Assembly: GCF_040096055.1 (NCBI RefSeq)
Contig: NZ_JBBMFK010000040.1
Coordinates: forward strand, 1 to 21,761
Length of the DNA: 21,761 nucleotides
Direction of reading: 5' to 3'
Source: Pseudoflavonifractor intestinihominis
Lineage (GTDB): Bacteria; Bacillota; Clostridia; Oscillospirales; Oscillospiraceae
Position 1 is the stretch's first letter; every line of letters starts with the position of its first letter. The notes under the pieces are model-generated. The model had not been told where the DNA came from. It worked only from the letters and a program-made list of their open reading frames with translations, and did no database searches. Positions 8,011 to 15,789 of the stretch are shown here, one piece after another. Position numbers and translations under genes: made by a program.

Positions 8011-8562
8011 GGTTATCCCTCCTCTCCTCGTCCATATCCATTTCCCGGAGGACCATGCCCCAGGTCAAATCTCTGCCGCCGTGGCGCATGCCGTAGTACA
8101 TCTCCGGCGTCCAGTGGTGGCGGGTGAACAGGTAGAACACCAGATTCAACTCGGGGTCACCGCCCTCCTCTAGGCGTTTTTTACTTCTTCAATGGTCAGC
8201 CTGCGGTAGCCGCACAGCCGCTCCACGGCCCGGGCCAGATCCTCAATCTCGCCGGGGAGGAGCATGTTCTTCACCGTCTCCTCCGGCGTGACGCCGCCGA
8301 ACTTCTCCTTCAGGGCGGGGGACTTCAGGTCGGGGTCCACGCAGCCCGCCAGCAGGATGCTGATATTGGCGTCCCCCGCGATGGTCTCCCGGATACGCTG
8401 GACCTTGCCGTAGGGCAGGGCACGCAGGGTAAAGACCGCGTTGCTGCCGGTCAGCTCGCTCAGGCGCTTGACCTTGTAGCGGGCGGTGGGCAGCTGCTCC
8501 TGGACGTTGGGCAGCTCAGGCCGCAGCAGCAGGGACAGGATGTCGGTTTTCTCTTCGCTCAT
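8000..8562 (-). CDS. Tail assembly chaperone, extended product by -1 frameshift
   Basis: The 0-frame chaperone gene ends at 8170. A -1 slip at 8176-8182 opens a second frame that runs to a TGA at 8000-8002, inside the first codons of the tape measure. Translating this region by hand gives RLEEGGDPELNLVFYLFTRH as the first 20 extension residues, then a Trp/Tyr/Met-rich acidic stretch, 58 extra residues in all and 187 in total. The extension is open throughout, protein-like, and exactly fills the 160-base gap between chaperone and tape measure. By analogy with lambda gpG/gpGT, the short form coats the tape measure and the long form recruits tube subunits. Confidence 0.85.
8170..8562 (-). CDS. 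xkdN: Tail assembly chaperone, short form (XkdN-like)
   Basis: A 130-residue helical protein, MSEEKTDILSLLLRPELPNV onwards, starting at the ATG 8560-8562 with GAGGAGGGATAAT upstream. The core includes LRALPYGKVQRIRE and the segment ISILLAGCVDPDL, followed by a helix around LLPGEIEDLARAVERLCGY, the usual XkdN/gpG-like pattern. It lies between the tail tube and tape measure, the universal site for tail-assembly chaperones. It ends LTIEEVKNA-TAG, where the last Lys-Asn codons form the slippery sequence used to make the long form. The protein acts only during assembly and is not expected in the finished tail. Confidence 0.9.
   Translation of the reverse strand: MSEEKTDILSLLLRPELPNVQEQLPTARYKVKRLSELTGSNAVFTLRALPYGKVQRIRETIAGDANISILLAGCVDPDLKSPALKEKFGGVTPEETVKNMLLPGEIEDLARAVERLCGYRRLTIEEVKNA
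8176..8182 (-). promoter_or_regulatory. -1 programmed frameshift slippery heptamer A_AAA_AAC
   Basis: Reading the minus strand, the chaperone codons GTA-AAA-AAC place the heptamer A AAA AAC in the canonical X_XXY_YYZ phase two codons before the TAG at 8170-8172. A tRNA slip to AAA-AAA moves ribosomes into the open -1 frame. A purine tract GAAGAAG lies just upstream, and an AGGAGGGCGGTG tract follows the TAG. I did not identify a convincing downstream pseudoknot by eye. Confidence 0.85.
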
Positions 8563-8573
8563 ATTATCCCTCC

Positions 8574-9014
8574 TCACTGTACCGCAATGGCGTCCAGCAG
8601 CTGGAAGCCGGTGAAGGTAAAGGGCGCCGTGATTTTACCGCTGGTGGCGGCCTGCCAGTCGGCCAGGGTCAGGTCGGTGAACTGCACGCCGTAGTAGGCG
8701 ATGCGCTCGGCGCCGGCGCTGTCCGGGTCGGCCAGGTTGGACACCACGGTAAACTCGGGCACCTGGCCGTCCTGGATGCTCTGGAGCTTCTGGATCATGC
8801 CGCTGTCCACCTTGTAGAGCATCAGGGAGCCGGTGCCCTTGGCGCTCACCGGCTTGCTGGCCTCCATGAACTCTCCGCACAGGTTGATGGTGTCGCTGCT
8901 GACCTGGACCTTGCCCTGGCAGCCGTAGCACTCGGCCAGGCGCTCGGCGTCCAGCCACACCGCGCCGTAGGTGCCGTTTGGAATCCGCTTTGCGGAAAAC
9001 TTGTTCTTTGCCAT
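8574..9014 (-). CDS. xkdM: Tail tube protein (XkdM-like)
   Basis: A 146-residue inner tube protein. It starts MAKNKFSAKRIPNGTYGAVW with AAGGAGGAGCGGAC upstream, and shows the PBSX XkdM pattern: G.v.ld...lae..g....v, a beta-rich middle (VSAKGTGSLMLYKVDSGMI at about 56-74) and a C-terminal barrel strand set ending PFTFTGFQLLDAIA. It stacks as hexameric rings inside the sheath and forms the DNA conduit. It is encoded 12 bases after the sheath gene, as expected for a contractile tail. No oddities are seen. Confidence 0.93.
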   Translation of the reverse strand: MAKNKFSAKRIPNGTYGAVWLDAERLAECYGCQGKVQVSSDTINLCGEFMEASKPVSAKGTGSLMLYKVDSGMIQKLQSIQDGQVPEFTVVSNLADPDSAGAERIAYYGVQFTDLTLADWQAATSGKITAPFTFTGFQLLDAIAVQ

Positions 9015-9026
9015 GTCCGCTCCTCC

Positions 9027-10124
9027 TTACAGGTTGTTGAACAGCACTTCAAAATCTTCCATAGAGTCCATCAGGCGGCCGCCGCACTTGAGGAACACAT
9101 AGCTGCCGGTCTGGTACTCCAGCACCTGCTGCTCGGTCAGCGCGGCGGTCTCCACGCCCTGGCTCTGGAGATACTGGAGCTGCCGGTCGTAGTCCACCCC
9201 CGCGAAGCTCTCTCCGGCGGACAGGACCCCCGCCTGCTCCAGCTCCAGGAAGAAGTTGTAGATGACGGTCACCAGCAGCTGCTTGTTGTCGTAGGTGTTG
9301 GGATACCGGCCCAGCCAACTGTTCTCGATGGTGGTGCGCAGGAAGTAGGTGATGAGGTCCATGCCCTCCACGATCTTGATCTTGCTCCAGTCCGCCTTTC
9401 CGGTGGCCGGGATGGTGGTGAGGGAGTTGACGCCCCGGGCGATCTTGGCCTGGAGGCCGTCGTGGATGAGGATGAGCTTGCCGTTGTTGATGGCCTCGAT
9501 CTGCTCCTCGGTTGTGCGGGCGGTGACGGCGGTGAGCTCGGGCAGGGCGGCGTAGGCGCAGCTCATGCCCATGGGGATGCCCGCCAGGATGCCGGCGATG
9601 CGGCCGCAGTACTCGGCGGCGGTCACCGGGCCGTCCTTGTCGGCCATGCCGCTCTCGTCCAGCTCGATGATGCCCATGTCGTCGCTTCCCGCCGTCTTCC
9701 AGGGCTTCACCAGCTTCACCGTGCGGTATGCCGCCCGCTGGGCCTTGGTCCACTCCACCAGCTTGGCCAGCTCCTGGTCGGTCACGTCGGGGGGCCCGGC
9801 CAGGTAGTCGATGGAGTACTGCTCGATGCTCTTCAGGCCGGCCTCCAGGGCGGTGGTGTCGTCGGTGCCGGTGGCGATGACCACCAGATACACCAGACTG
9901 GGGCCGCCCCGGTCGCTGCCGGCAAAGCACTGTCTGATGTACTCCCTGTTTGCCTCCCCCAGCTTGGAGGGGATCAGGGCCTCGCTGCTGAGGGCGTGGA
10001 CGCCGTTCTCCTGGGCGTCCCGTACGAACAGGGCCACATAGCCCTTCTTGCTCCGGTTGGCCACCTGCTCCGCCGCCTTCTCAAAGGCGATCTTCAGCGT
10101 GGGCAGCCCGATGGTTGTTGCCAT
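9027..10124 (-). CDS. xkdK: Contractile tail sheath protein (XkdK-like)
   Basis: A 365-residue sheath. I place the start at the ATG 10122-10124 (MATTIGLPTLKI), which sits a good distance after AGAGGTGA; a GTG three codons upstream is less well placed. The N-terminal part (about 1-100) has KGYVALFVRD and PSLVYLVVIATG. The middle has YSIDYLAGPPDVTD. The C-terminal half shows the family sheath signature: EYCGRIAGILAGIPMGMSC, then LILIHDGLQAKIARGVNSLT and the KIVEGMDLITYFLRTTIENS helix that links to neighbouring subunits. Presence of a sheath makes this a myovirus tail. It precedes the tube gene as in PBSX. Confidence 0.95.
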   Translation of the reverse strand: MATTIGLPTLKIAFEKAAEQVANRSKKGYVALFVRDAQENGVHALSSEALIPSKLGEANREYIRQCFAGSDRGGPSLVYLVVIATGTDDTTALEAGLKSIEQYSIDYLAGPPDVTDQELAKLVEWTKAQRAAYRTVKLVKPWKTAGSDDMGIIELDESGMADKDGPVTAAEYCGRIAGILAGIPMGMSCAYAALPELTAVTARTTEEQIEAINNGKLILIHDGLQAKIARGVNSLTTIPATGKADWSKIKIVEGMDLITYFLRTTIENSWLGRYPNTYDNKQLLVTVIYNFFLELEQAGVLSAGESFAGVDYDRQLQYLQSQGVETAALTEQQVLEYQTGSYVFLKCGGRLMDSMEDFEVLFNNL

Positions 10125-10129
10125 GTCAT

Positions 10130-10612
10130 TCACCTCTCATTTTGATTGCCGGGAATACCGGCGGAGATCTCTTTGATGACTTCGTACCGCTCCATCAGGG
10201 GCGCGGTCTCCTCCGGGTCCGTGTAGCCCGGGCGGTCGTCGCTCCAGGTCACCGTCAGGGCCACCTCGCTGAAATCCGGGTTTCCCTGTCCCCGGGCGGC
10301 CATGGCGGCGGGATGACGGTCCTCCACATCCAGGCACCCGCGGGCAAACAGGCCCATGACCGTGTCCTGGCGGCGGTTGAGCTCCTCCCTGCTGCTGTCG
10401 TAGTAGGCGTCCACCTCCACAAAGCAGGTGATGAGGATGGTGGCCGTCTTGCGCACCAGCGCCAGGTTCATGTCCTGATACTCTGTCTTTTGCAGCTCCA
10501 CGGCGAAGGAGGGCCGATGAAAGTCCTTGGGAAGCCGGTCCACATAGACCGGCTCCCGGAAGGTCTCCTCCAGCATGGCCTTCACACGGCTCATAACGGC
10601 GCTGCTCTCCAT
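10130..10612 (-). CDS. Tail terminator-like protein (DUF6838-type)
   Basis: A 160-residue protein that begins MESSAVMSRVKAML. The ATG (10610-10612) overlaps the upstream stop as TGATG. The segment EPVYVDRLPKDFHRPSFAVE at about residues 18-37, followed by beta strands and ending in an acidic DPEETAPLMERYEV tail, matches a family annotated as phage tail terminator in Firmicutes contractile phages. It stands where PBSX has xkdJ, between the gp10-like protein and the sheath. Tail terminators cap the polymerised tube and sheath and dock the tail to the head. The family recognition is from memory of the motif, with the role supported by position. Confidence 0.78.
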   Translation of the reverse strand: MESSAVMSRVKAMLEETFREPVYVDRLPKDFHRPSFAVELQKTEYQDMNLALVRKTATILITCFVEVDAYYDSSREELNRRQDTVMGLFARGCLDVEDRHPAAMAARGQGNPDFSEVALTVTWSDDRPGYTDPEETAPLMERYEVIKEISAGIPGNQNER

Positions 10613-11187
10613 CAGTAGTCCACCTCGTCTCCAATCCGCTCCAGCACCCTGCTGGCCGCCCTGAGGGCGATGTCCCGGGCCTTGAGGCTGGCCCAGCTGT
10701 AGAACATGCGGCCCTGGATGTACTGCTTTCCGGTCCGGTCGTTGAACGGCGCGGCGTGGTCTCTGTTCCAGCGGGAACGGCTCCAGGCATAGGCCTTTGT
10801 GGGATCGGCCTGCCGGGCGCCGTGCCCCTTCTCCAGCCACTTTGTGATCTGGTGGGATGTAACAGCTGCGCCGCGATAGGTGTGCTGCCGAAGCTTTTCG
10901 CCCCGCTTTGTCCGGTCTCTGGACTGGACTGATTTCCCCTTCACGGGGCTCACCGCCACATAGCCTCCGCCGCTGCCCAGGCGAACCTCCTGCCAGGAGA
11001 TCACGGTCCCCTTGGCGTCCTCCTCAAGATCCGCCGCTCTGATCTGGGCGTCCAGCTCCTGCTTCACGGTCTCGCCCATGGCCTCCACCGCCGCCCGTCT
11101 GGCTTCCGGGACCTTCTCAAACAGCGGCTCCCAAAACCTCAGAAACTGATCCAGCCGCTTCCTCTCAAATCGTACCCGTCCGCTCAT
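10612..11187 (-). CDS. Tail completion/neck protein (HK97 gp10-like)
   Basis: A 191-residue, very basic protein starting MSGRVRFERKRLDQFLRFWE. The long N-terminal helix, a central beta region (TVISWQEVRLGSGGGYVAVS) and the C-terminal helix with ARDIALRAASRVLERIGDEV fit the HK97-gp10/PBSX XkdI class of minor neck proteins. It is coupled at both ends: its ATG shares a base with the preceding stop (TAATG) and its stop overlaps the next ATG. It probably acts at the head-tail junction. The homology is moderate and the placement is the stronger evidence. Confidence 0.75.
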   Translation of the reverse strand: MSGRVRFERKRLDQFLRFWEPLFEKVPEARRAAVEAMGETVKQELDAQIRAADLEEDAKGTVISWQEVRLGSGGGYVAVSPVKGKSVQSRDRTKRGEKLRQHTYRGAAVTSHQITKWLEKGHGARQADPTKAYAWSRSRWNRDHAAPFNDRTGKQYIQGRMFYSWASLKARDIALRAASRVLERIGDEVDY

Positions 11188-11753
11188 TACAGATCAGCCC
11201 GCTTTCCAATCTCATACTCGTTTTTGAACTCGTCCAGCTCATGGGGGACCAGCACCTCCCAAGCGCTCCTCCTGACTTCCACCAGGCAGCCGGGCCGCAG
11301 TTTCACCGCCTTGGGGGTCACCAGCACCAGCCCCAGCTCATTGACCGACATGGGCCACTCCTGGCCGTGGCGGGCGTACTTCTCCGTCAGAACCCCGGGG
11401 AACGTCATTCCGGTGGCCGTCCCGTCCGCCCGCAGCGTCACGGTGTCCACCGTCACCAGGGCGGCCTGGACGTCCAGATGGGTCCTGTCCCGCTGGGTGA
11501 CGCTGGTGAGATACAGGTGCTGCCCCTTCCACCGCAGGGCCTGGTGGAGGGTGAGGGGCCGCCTGCGGAGCACCAGCTTGGCGTTCCTGGCCCCGATGCC
11601 CACCGTGGAGAACAGGTTCCGGCCGCCGTCCAGCGTCACGGCGGCCCACAGCCGCCCGGCGCTCACCCACTCCCAGGTGTTCTCCGCCGTCTCCTTCAGC
11701 TCCAGCAGCTCCAGGCGCTGGTCCAGGCTGCCGGCGTCAATGTACCGCTCCAT
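11187..11753 (-). CDS. Head-tail joining (head closure) protein
   Basis: A 188-residue protein. The N-terminus (MERYIDAGSLDQRLELLELK) resembles the start of head-tail joining proteins of the SPP1 gp16 type. A beta-rich body follows, with WVSAGRLWAAVTLDGGRNLF and KLVLRRRPLTLHQALRWKG segments. The family is usually about 110 residues; here an additional C-terminal beta domain (about 110-188) is present, so the protein is longer than usual. The ATG (11751-11753) follows GAGAGGAGAAGC. It would seal the portal channel below the gp6-like connector and take part in tail docking. Confidence 0.76.
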   Translation of the reverse strand: MERYIDAGSLDQRLELLELKETAENTWEWVSAGRLWAAVTLDGGRNLFSTVGIGARNAKLVLRRRPLTLHQALRWKGQHLYLTSVTQRDRTHLDVQAALVTVDTVTLRADGTATGMTFPGVLTEKYARHGQEWPMSVNELGLVLVTPKAVKLRPGCLVEVRRSAWEVLVPHELDEFKNEYEIGKRADL

Positions 11754-11770
11754 GCTTCTCCTCTCTCAGT

Positions 11771-11800
11771 CCGCCCCGGCTCATGGCCGGGGCGGTTTTT
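11771..11800 (+). terminator. Terminator-like hairpin facing plus strand (antisense to the operon)
   Basis: A perfect 10-bp GC stem (11771-11780 with 11786-11795) and a 5-base loop are followed on the plus strand by TTTTT (11796-11800). In that direction it is a textbook intrinsic terminator. On the operon (minus) strand the hairpin follows an A-run and has no U-tract, so operon transcripts should pass through. It lies between the connector stop and the head-closure ribosome site and overlaps the connector's TAA. Confidence 0.7.
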
Positions 11801-12131
11801 ATCCTCCGGTGTCCGAATCGGACACCATGCCCTCCGTCAGCTTCAGCTGATTGAGCACTCGGCGGAAGGCCGGGTTCTCCGTATTCTGTCCGGAGGCCTC
11901 GGTCATGTCCCGGCGGTCCCAGGCGTCCAGCACCATGGCGTTGACCACCAGGTCGTACTGGGCGGCCCGGGCCGTGCCGGCGGCGGGCGGGGACACCCCC
12001 GCGCCGTCCATGTAGGCCACCGCCGCATCATACAGCACGGGGATGACGGCCGTCACCTCCGGGTCGTCGGAGAGCTCGGTGAGCCTGCAATAGGCCAGCA
12101 GCGCCGCCCTGCGCTCCTCTGTCAGGGCCAT
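11799..12131 (-). CDS. Head-tail connector, gp6-like
   Basis: A 110-residue, mostly helical protein (MALTEERRAALLAYCRLTEL onwards) with a PEVTAVIPVLYDAAVAYMDG segment at about 24-43, as in phage gp6-like connectors (HK97 gp6 family). The ATG (12129-12131) lies one base after the stop of the upstream gene. These proteins form a ring under the portal. It comes right before the head-closure gene, as usual, though a stable hairpin separates the two. The last residues are acidic and glycine-rich. Confidence 0.85.
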   Translation of the reverse strand: MALTEERRAALLAYCRLTELSDDPEVTAVIPVLYDAAVAYMDGAGVSPPAAGTARAAQYDLVVNAMVLDAWDRRDMTEASGQNTENPAFRRVLNQLKLTEGMVSDSDTGG

Positions 12132-12132
12132 A

Positions 12133-12543
12133 TCAGACCGCCAGCACCCAGCCGTTTCCGGCCGGCAGATACAGTCCGTCGGAGGCCGCCGTCACGCCGC
12201 AGACCACCTCCGCGTCCCCGTCATGCTGAAACTTGACCGCAACATAACGGCCATGCGCGGCGCTGGTCTTGCAGGCCACCACCGCCACCCTGGGGTCGGT
12301 GCCCTCCTTGTCGGTGAATTTGGCGGTCCCAATCTCCTGGGCATCGCTTCCGCCGCTGTCATCAGAGGCCAGGAGGGTGACGGTCAGGCTCTTATTGGCC
12401 CCCAGCGCCGCAGTGGAGAGCAGGAACGCCACCTCTCTCGCGCCGGATGCGTCCACATAGGCGGTGGTCTTGTCGGTGGTGGCGGCCACAGACTGGGGCG
12501 CAAAGACATTCTGGAACGCCAGTGCTTCACTGATACGGTTCAT
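12133..12543 (-). CDS. Beta-rich virion protein after the capsid gene, possible decoration protein
   Basis: A 136-residue protein, MNRISEALAFQNVFAPQSVA onwards, with alternating hydrophobic strands, many Ala/Thr/Val/Asp and few Lys. It has no signal peptide and no catalytic motif that I recognise. GAGGAGAGAGT supports the ATG at 12541-12543. Its place directly after the major capsid gene, before the connector, is where decoration (cement) proteins or head fibres are often encoded. It has no clear similarity to a named family that I can assign, so the role is a positional inference. Confidence 0.6.
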   Translation of the reverse strand: MNRISEALAFQNVFAPQSVAATTDKTTAYVDASGAREVAFLLSTAALGANKSLTVTLLASDDSGGSDAQEIGTAKFTDKEGTDPRVAVVACKTSAAHGRYVAVKFQHDGDAEVVCGVTAASDGLYLPAGNGWVLAV

Positions 12544-12552
12544 ACTCTCTCC

Positions 12553-13845
12553 TCACTTTCTGTTCGCCAGCGCCACAAAGGGGCTGCGGGGCTTGGTGCT
12601 GTTCTTGATGGTCAGGGGCTTGCTCACCTTGGGCGTGCCGTTGCAGCGGAACACCATGCGGAAGCAGTTCTGGTCGGTGAGGAACTCCACATGGATGGAC
12701 CAGTCCTGCTTGGCGGCGCCCTTGGTCAGCAGGATGTACTGGAAGGGGTCCACCAGCAGGATGTCGCCCTTGCTGCCCAGGGCGGAGCAGCTGTCCTCAA
12801 AGAGGACGGGTTTGTTGAGGACCCGCTGGGTGTCAAAGGCGCCCAGGCCGCCCTCGGGGTTCCAGAGGAACTTGGACTCGTCGCCGCTCTGGATGGCCAG
12901 CAGGGGCAGCTGCTCCTCCACGTCGGGGTGCATCAGCCACACCAGCCGCTCCCGGTTGCGGGGCATGGCGCTGGCCTGCATCTTCACCGCGTTGTTGCCC
13001 ACGAAGGTATAGTTGGCCTGGGACTGCTCCTTGGCCACCGTGACAAGGGCGCCGGAGTTGATGAGGCCGAGGGGCTTGCCAACGCCGTCGCCGGCGATCA
13101 CCGCCTCGGTCAGCAGGCGGTCGGCGGCCAGGGAGAAGCCGGTGGAGGCAAAGCCGGTCATGAACGCGGCGTCCTGGAGCATCTCATCGGTGCAGTAGAG
13201 GAAGCCCATCATCTTCTCCAGGTCCAGCTTCATCTCCCGGAACTGGGGCTTGCTGGCCGCCACGGTGGCCCCCTCAGCGGCCCAGTACATCTGCACGCCG
13301 CCGAATACGGACTTGCTCACGTCGGTCTCGTCGGCGCTGATCCAGCGCATGGAGTTGGCCGCGCTGGAGCAGGTATACCGGTCCAGCCGGTTGAGCAGGG
13401 GGCTGGCCTGGACCGCGCTCTCCAGGATAGCGCCGGCAAAGTCGGTCTGGATGGCAAAGCCGCCGTCCGCGCCCATGCTCTCATTGGAGCCCAGGACCGC
13501 GTTGTTCACCTGCTGGAGCCGCTTGTCCTCCACATGGTTCTTGCGGAATTTGTAGATGGCCGTCAGCTGCTCGCCGATGGAGGCAAAGGGCTTGTCCTCT
13601 CCGCCCCTGTCCTCCCTGGCGGTCTTGGGGCCGCTGTGCAGGACGCCGTCATAGACGGGCTCGGCGCTCTCCCGGCTCTGCCTGGCCAGCTTCTCCAGGC
13701 TGGAAATCTGATTGTTGATTCCCTCCATCTGCTCGGTGATCTTGTCCACCTCGGCATAATTGCCCTCGTCGGCCAGGGTCTGGGCCCTATTGAGCAGCTG
13801 GCCCTTCTGCTCCCGCAGCGCGGTGATCTTCTCCATGAAGTCCAT
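12553..13845 (-). CDS. Major capsid protein, HK97 fold
   Basis: A 430-residue protein. The ATG at 13843-13845 follows AAGGAGAAAATCA and is preferred over a GTG nine codons upstream. Residues about 1-60 form a charged coiled coil, the built-in scaffolding (delta) domain removed by the prohead protease. After a disordered linker (about 61-85) the core begins. NESMGADGGFAIQTDFAGAI at about 121-140 is the typical N-arm signature of phage major capsid proteins. The C-terminal half has the WLMHPDVEEQLPLL and LLVDPFQYILL segments common in this family. It forms the icosahedral shell. The gene directly follows the protease and is intact. Confidence 0.95.
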   Translation of the reverse strand: MDFMEKITALREQKGQLLNRAQTLADEGNYAEVDKITEQMEGINNQISSLEKLARQSRESAEPVYDGVLHSGPKTAREDRGGEDKPFASIGEQLTAIYKFRKNHVEDKRLQQVNNAVLGSNESMGADGGFAIQTDFAGAILESAVQASPLLNRLDRYTCSSAANSMRWISADETDVSKSVFGGVQMYWAAEGATVAASKPQFREMKLDLEKMMGFLYCTDEMLQDAAFMTGFASTGFSLAADRLLTEAVIAGDGVGKPLGLINSGALVTVAKEQSQANYTFVGNNAVKMQASAMPRNRERLVWLMHPDVEEQLPLLAIQSGDESKFLWNPEGGLGAFDTQRVLNKPVLFEDSCSALGSKGDILLVDPFQYILLTKGAAKQDWSIHVEFLTDQNCFRMVFRCNGTPKVSKPLTIKNSTKPRSPFVALANRK

Positions 13846-13868
13846 TGATTTTCTCCTTTCGTCAACCG

Positions 13869-14579
13869 TCAAAAATTTGCAAGTGCCCGCAGCTTTGCAA
13901 GGGCACGCTTTGCCTTTTCCCTGACCTCGCCCTCCCGGCGGCTGTCCGCCAGATGGTCCTGGTACCTCCGGCGCATGCTGGCCGTCAGCCGGATGCGGCT
14001 CCCCGCTGCCGCCACAAAGGCGGCGGGGTCCTCCTCTCCGCCGGGCAGGCCCACAATCTCGTCAATCAGGCCGTAGTCCAGGGCCTGGCTGGGGCTGATC
14101 CAGATGTTCTTGTCCATCAGGGCCATCAGCTCCTCCCGGCTTTTGGCGCTGCTGTGGGCGGCGTATACCTCCAGCACGCAGTCCCGGGCGTTGCGCAGGG
14201 CCTCGGCGGAGCGGCGCATGTCGCGGTAATCCCCCTCCGCCGTGCCGCTGGGGTTATGGTAGCACAGCAGGGCCCCCGGTTCGCTCTGGATGGTCTTGCA
14301 GCCGGTGGCGGCCAGGGTGGCCGCGCTGGCCCCGTAGCCCTGGAAGAGGGCGGTGGTGTTTCCGGGGTAGCGGCGGAGCATGGAGCGAATCTCCGTGCCC
14401 ACCGTCATGTCCCCGCCGGGGGAATTGATGAGCACCGTCACATCCTCCCCGCCGGCGGCATCCAGCGCCGCTTGGATGTCCATGGGGGCGGTGATGTCCC
14501 GGAAGCCCAACCAGCGGAGCACGTCGGCGGAGTCGTTGTCCCACAGCTCGCCGCGCAGTGCGATATCAGGCATTTGCAT
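13869..14579 (-). CDS. Prohead protease, ClpP-like serine peptidase
   Basis: A 236-residue protein with the ClpP/S14 fold. It has the oxyanion-loop motif NSPGGD (about 52-57), nucleophile Ser85 in GYGASAATLA, His108 in LLCYHNPSG, and a probable Asp156 in MDKNIWISPSQALDYGLID. The PSQALDYGLIDEI motif is diagnostic. A charged C-terminal helix (about 195-236) is probably removed or acts in assembly. It cleaves the capsid delta domain during head maturation. The ATG at 14577-14579 overlaps the portal gene by 14 bases; a second in-frame ATG two codons on (14573) is also possible. Confidence 0.94.
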   Translation of the reverse strand: MQMPDIALRGELWDNDSADVLRWLGFRDITAPMDIQAALDAAGGEDVTVLINSPGGDMTVGTEIRSMLRRYPGNTTALFQGYGASAATLAATGCKTIQSEPGALLCYHNPSGTAEGDYRDMRRSAEALRNARDCVLEVYAAHSSAKSREELMALMDKNIWISPSQALDYGLIDEIVGLPGGEEDPAAFVAAAGSRIRLTASMRRRYQDHLADSRREGEVREKAKRALAKLRALANF

Positions 14580-15789
14580 CCTCTCCTCTCAGTACGGACT
14601 CCAGAGAGCCCAGATTCTTGGTCACAAGGAACTGCTTCCCCAGTCCGCCCGGAACAGGGTTGAGCTCCTCTCTGGCCCGGCACTCGTCCGGGTTCATCAC
14701 CGAGTGCTCAATGAGCTTCACATAGAAGTCGGCCCTGGTGTTGGGGTCGGCCCGCAGCAGCGCCTCCACCGTCCCGTGGACATAGACCCCGTCCCGCCTC
14801 TGTGCGGGCGTGGGGAGCTTCCAGGAGTCCTCGTTCTCGCACTGCACCACATAGGGCAGGAGCACGTCGGTCACATAGTTGAGCCGCTGCTGGGCGTTGC
14901 TGTTGTAGCTCTCCTTTCCGGTCTGGAGCATGTGCTTGGGCACCCCGGAAAACCGGGCCACCTCCTCCACGGCAAACTCCCGGCTCTCGATAAACTGGCT
15001 GTCCCTCTGGTTGAGGCCCAGGGGCGTGTACTTCATGTTATGGTCCAGGACAGCCACTGCAAAGGCGTCGTCCGACGCATAGGACTGGAACTCTGCCTTT
15101 ACCTTGTCCCTGGTCTCCTTGCTGGCGTCGGTGTCAATCTCCACGATGCCGGAGAGCCGCGCCCCATTCTGGTAGAACTTCTTGCCGTACCGCTGGGCCA
15201 TGGCGTCAACCGCGATGGCTTCCCGGGCCAGGTGCAGGAAGCCCCGGCCGTGAATCCCGTCATAGGTCTCAAAGAACAGAAACGACAGCTCATAGTTGGA
15301 GAACTTTTTCACCACGCCGTCCACGCTGTACTGATACCAGTACTGCCCGCTCTCGCTGTCCTTGAGGATGGAGCAGCACTCGGTGGGCAGCGGCAGGCGC
15401 TGCACGACGCGCCCGGCGCCGTCGCGCCGGTTCCACACCGCGCCGAAACCGTGCCAGAATGCGTTGGACATCAGCACCTTGCGCAGCATGAACGGGGACA
15501 TGCAGTCGTTGGGCCGCACCTTCAGCACCATGCGGAGCTGCTCGTCGTCATAGGGGACCCGGGCGTCTCCGTCCTTCCTGTACGCGCCGAAGGGGATCAG
15601 GCCGAAGGAGTTGGTCAGGATGCGGTGGGCCGCCGCCACGGGGGACAGATGCTCCGCGTTGCCCTGGCTGCTCTTCATCAGCTCTCCGGCGGTGAATACC
15701 CGTTTGAACCATGCCTGCACATCGTCCCACCCGAGGACCTGTTCCGCCACGGAGGCCCTGGGCGCCTGCATGGCCTTCCCGAAAATCAT
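14566..15789 (-). CDS. Portal protein, HK97 type
   Basis: A 407-residue portal, MIFGKAMQAP onwards, whose ATG overlaps the preceding stop as ATGA and has GGAGGGAGAGG upstream. Family marks are NSFGLIPFGAYRKDGDA, the MLRKVLMSNAFWHGFGAVW helix, GIHGRGFLHLAREAIAVDAM and the wing/stem segment FAVEEVARFSGVPKHML. The length matches HK97-like portals. It forms the dodecameric ring at one head vertex through which the terminase pumps DNA. Terminase, portal, protease and capsid genes stand in the standard order. Confidence 0.94.
   Translation of the reverse strand: MIFGKAMQAPRASVAEQVLGWDDVQAWFKRVFTAGELMKSSQGNAEHLSPVAAAHRILTNSFGLIPFGAYRKDGDARVPYDDEQLRMVLKVRPNDCMSPFMLRKVLMSNAFWHGFGAVWNRRDGAGRVVQRLPLPTECCSILKDSESGQYWYQYSVDGVVKKFSNYELSFLFFETYDGIHGRGFLHLAREAIAVDAMAQRYGKKFYQNGARLSGIVEIDTDASKETRDKVKAEFQSYASDDAFAVAVLDHNMKYTPLGLNQRDSQFIESREFAVEEVARFSGVPKHMLQTGKESYNSNAQQRLNYVTDVLLPYVVQCENEDSWKLPTPAQRRDGVYVHGTVEALLRADPNTRADFYVKLIEHSVMNPDECRAREELNPVPGGLGKQFLVTKNLGSLESVLRGEDANA

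Noticed and set aside
8140..8165. AGGAGGGCG-GTG after the chaperone stop as a separate gene start
   Set aside because: The GTG frame ends after four codons; the region is better explained as the -1 frame extension.
11754..11798. Sense-strand terminator between connector and head closure
   Set aside because: On the operon strand the hairpin lacks a U-tract; only the plus-strand direction has T5.
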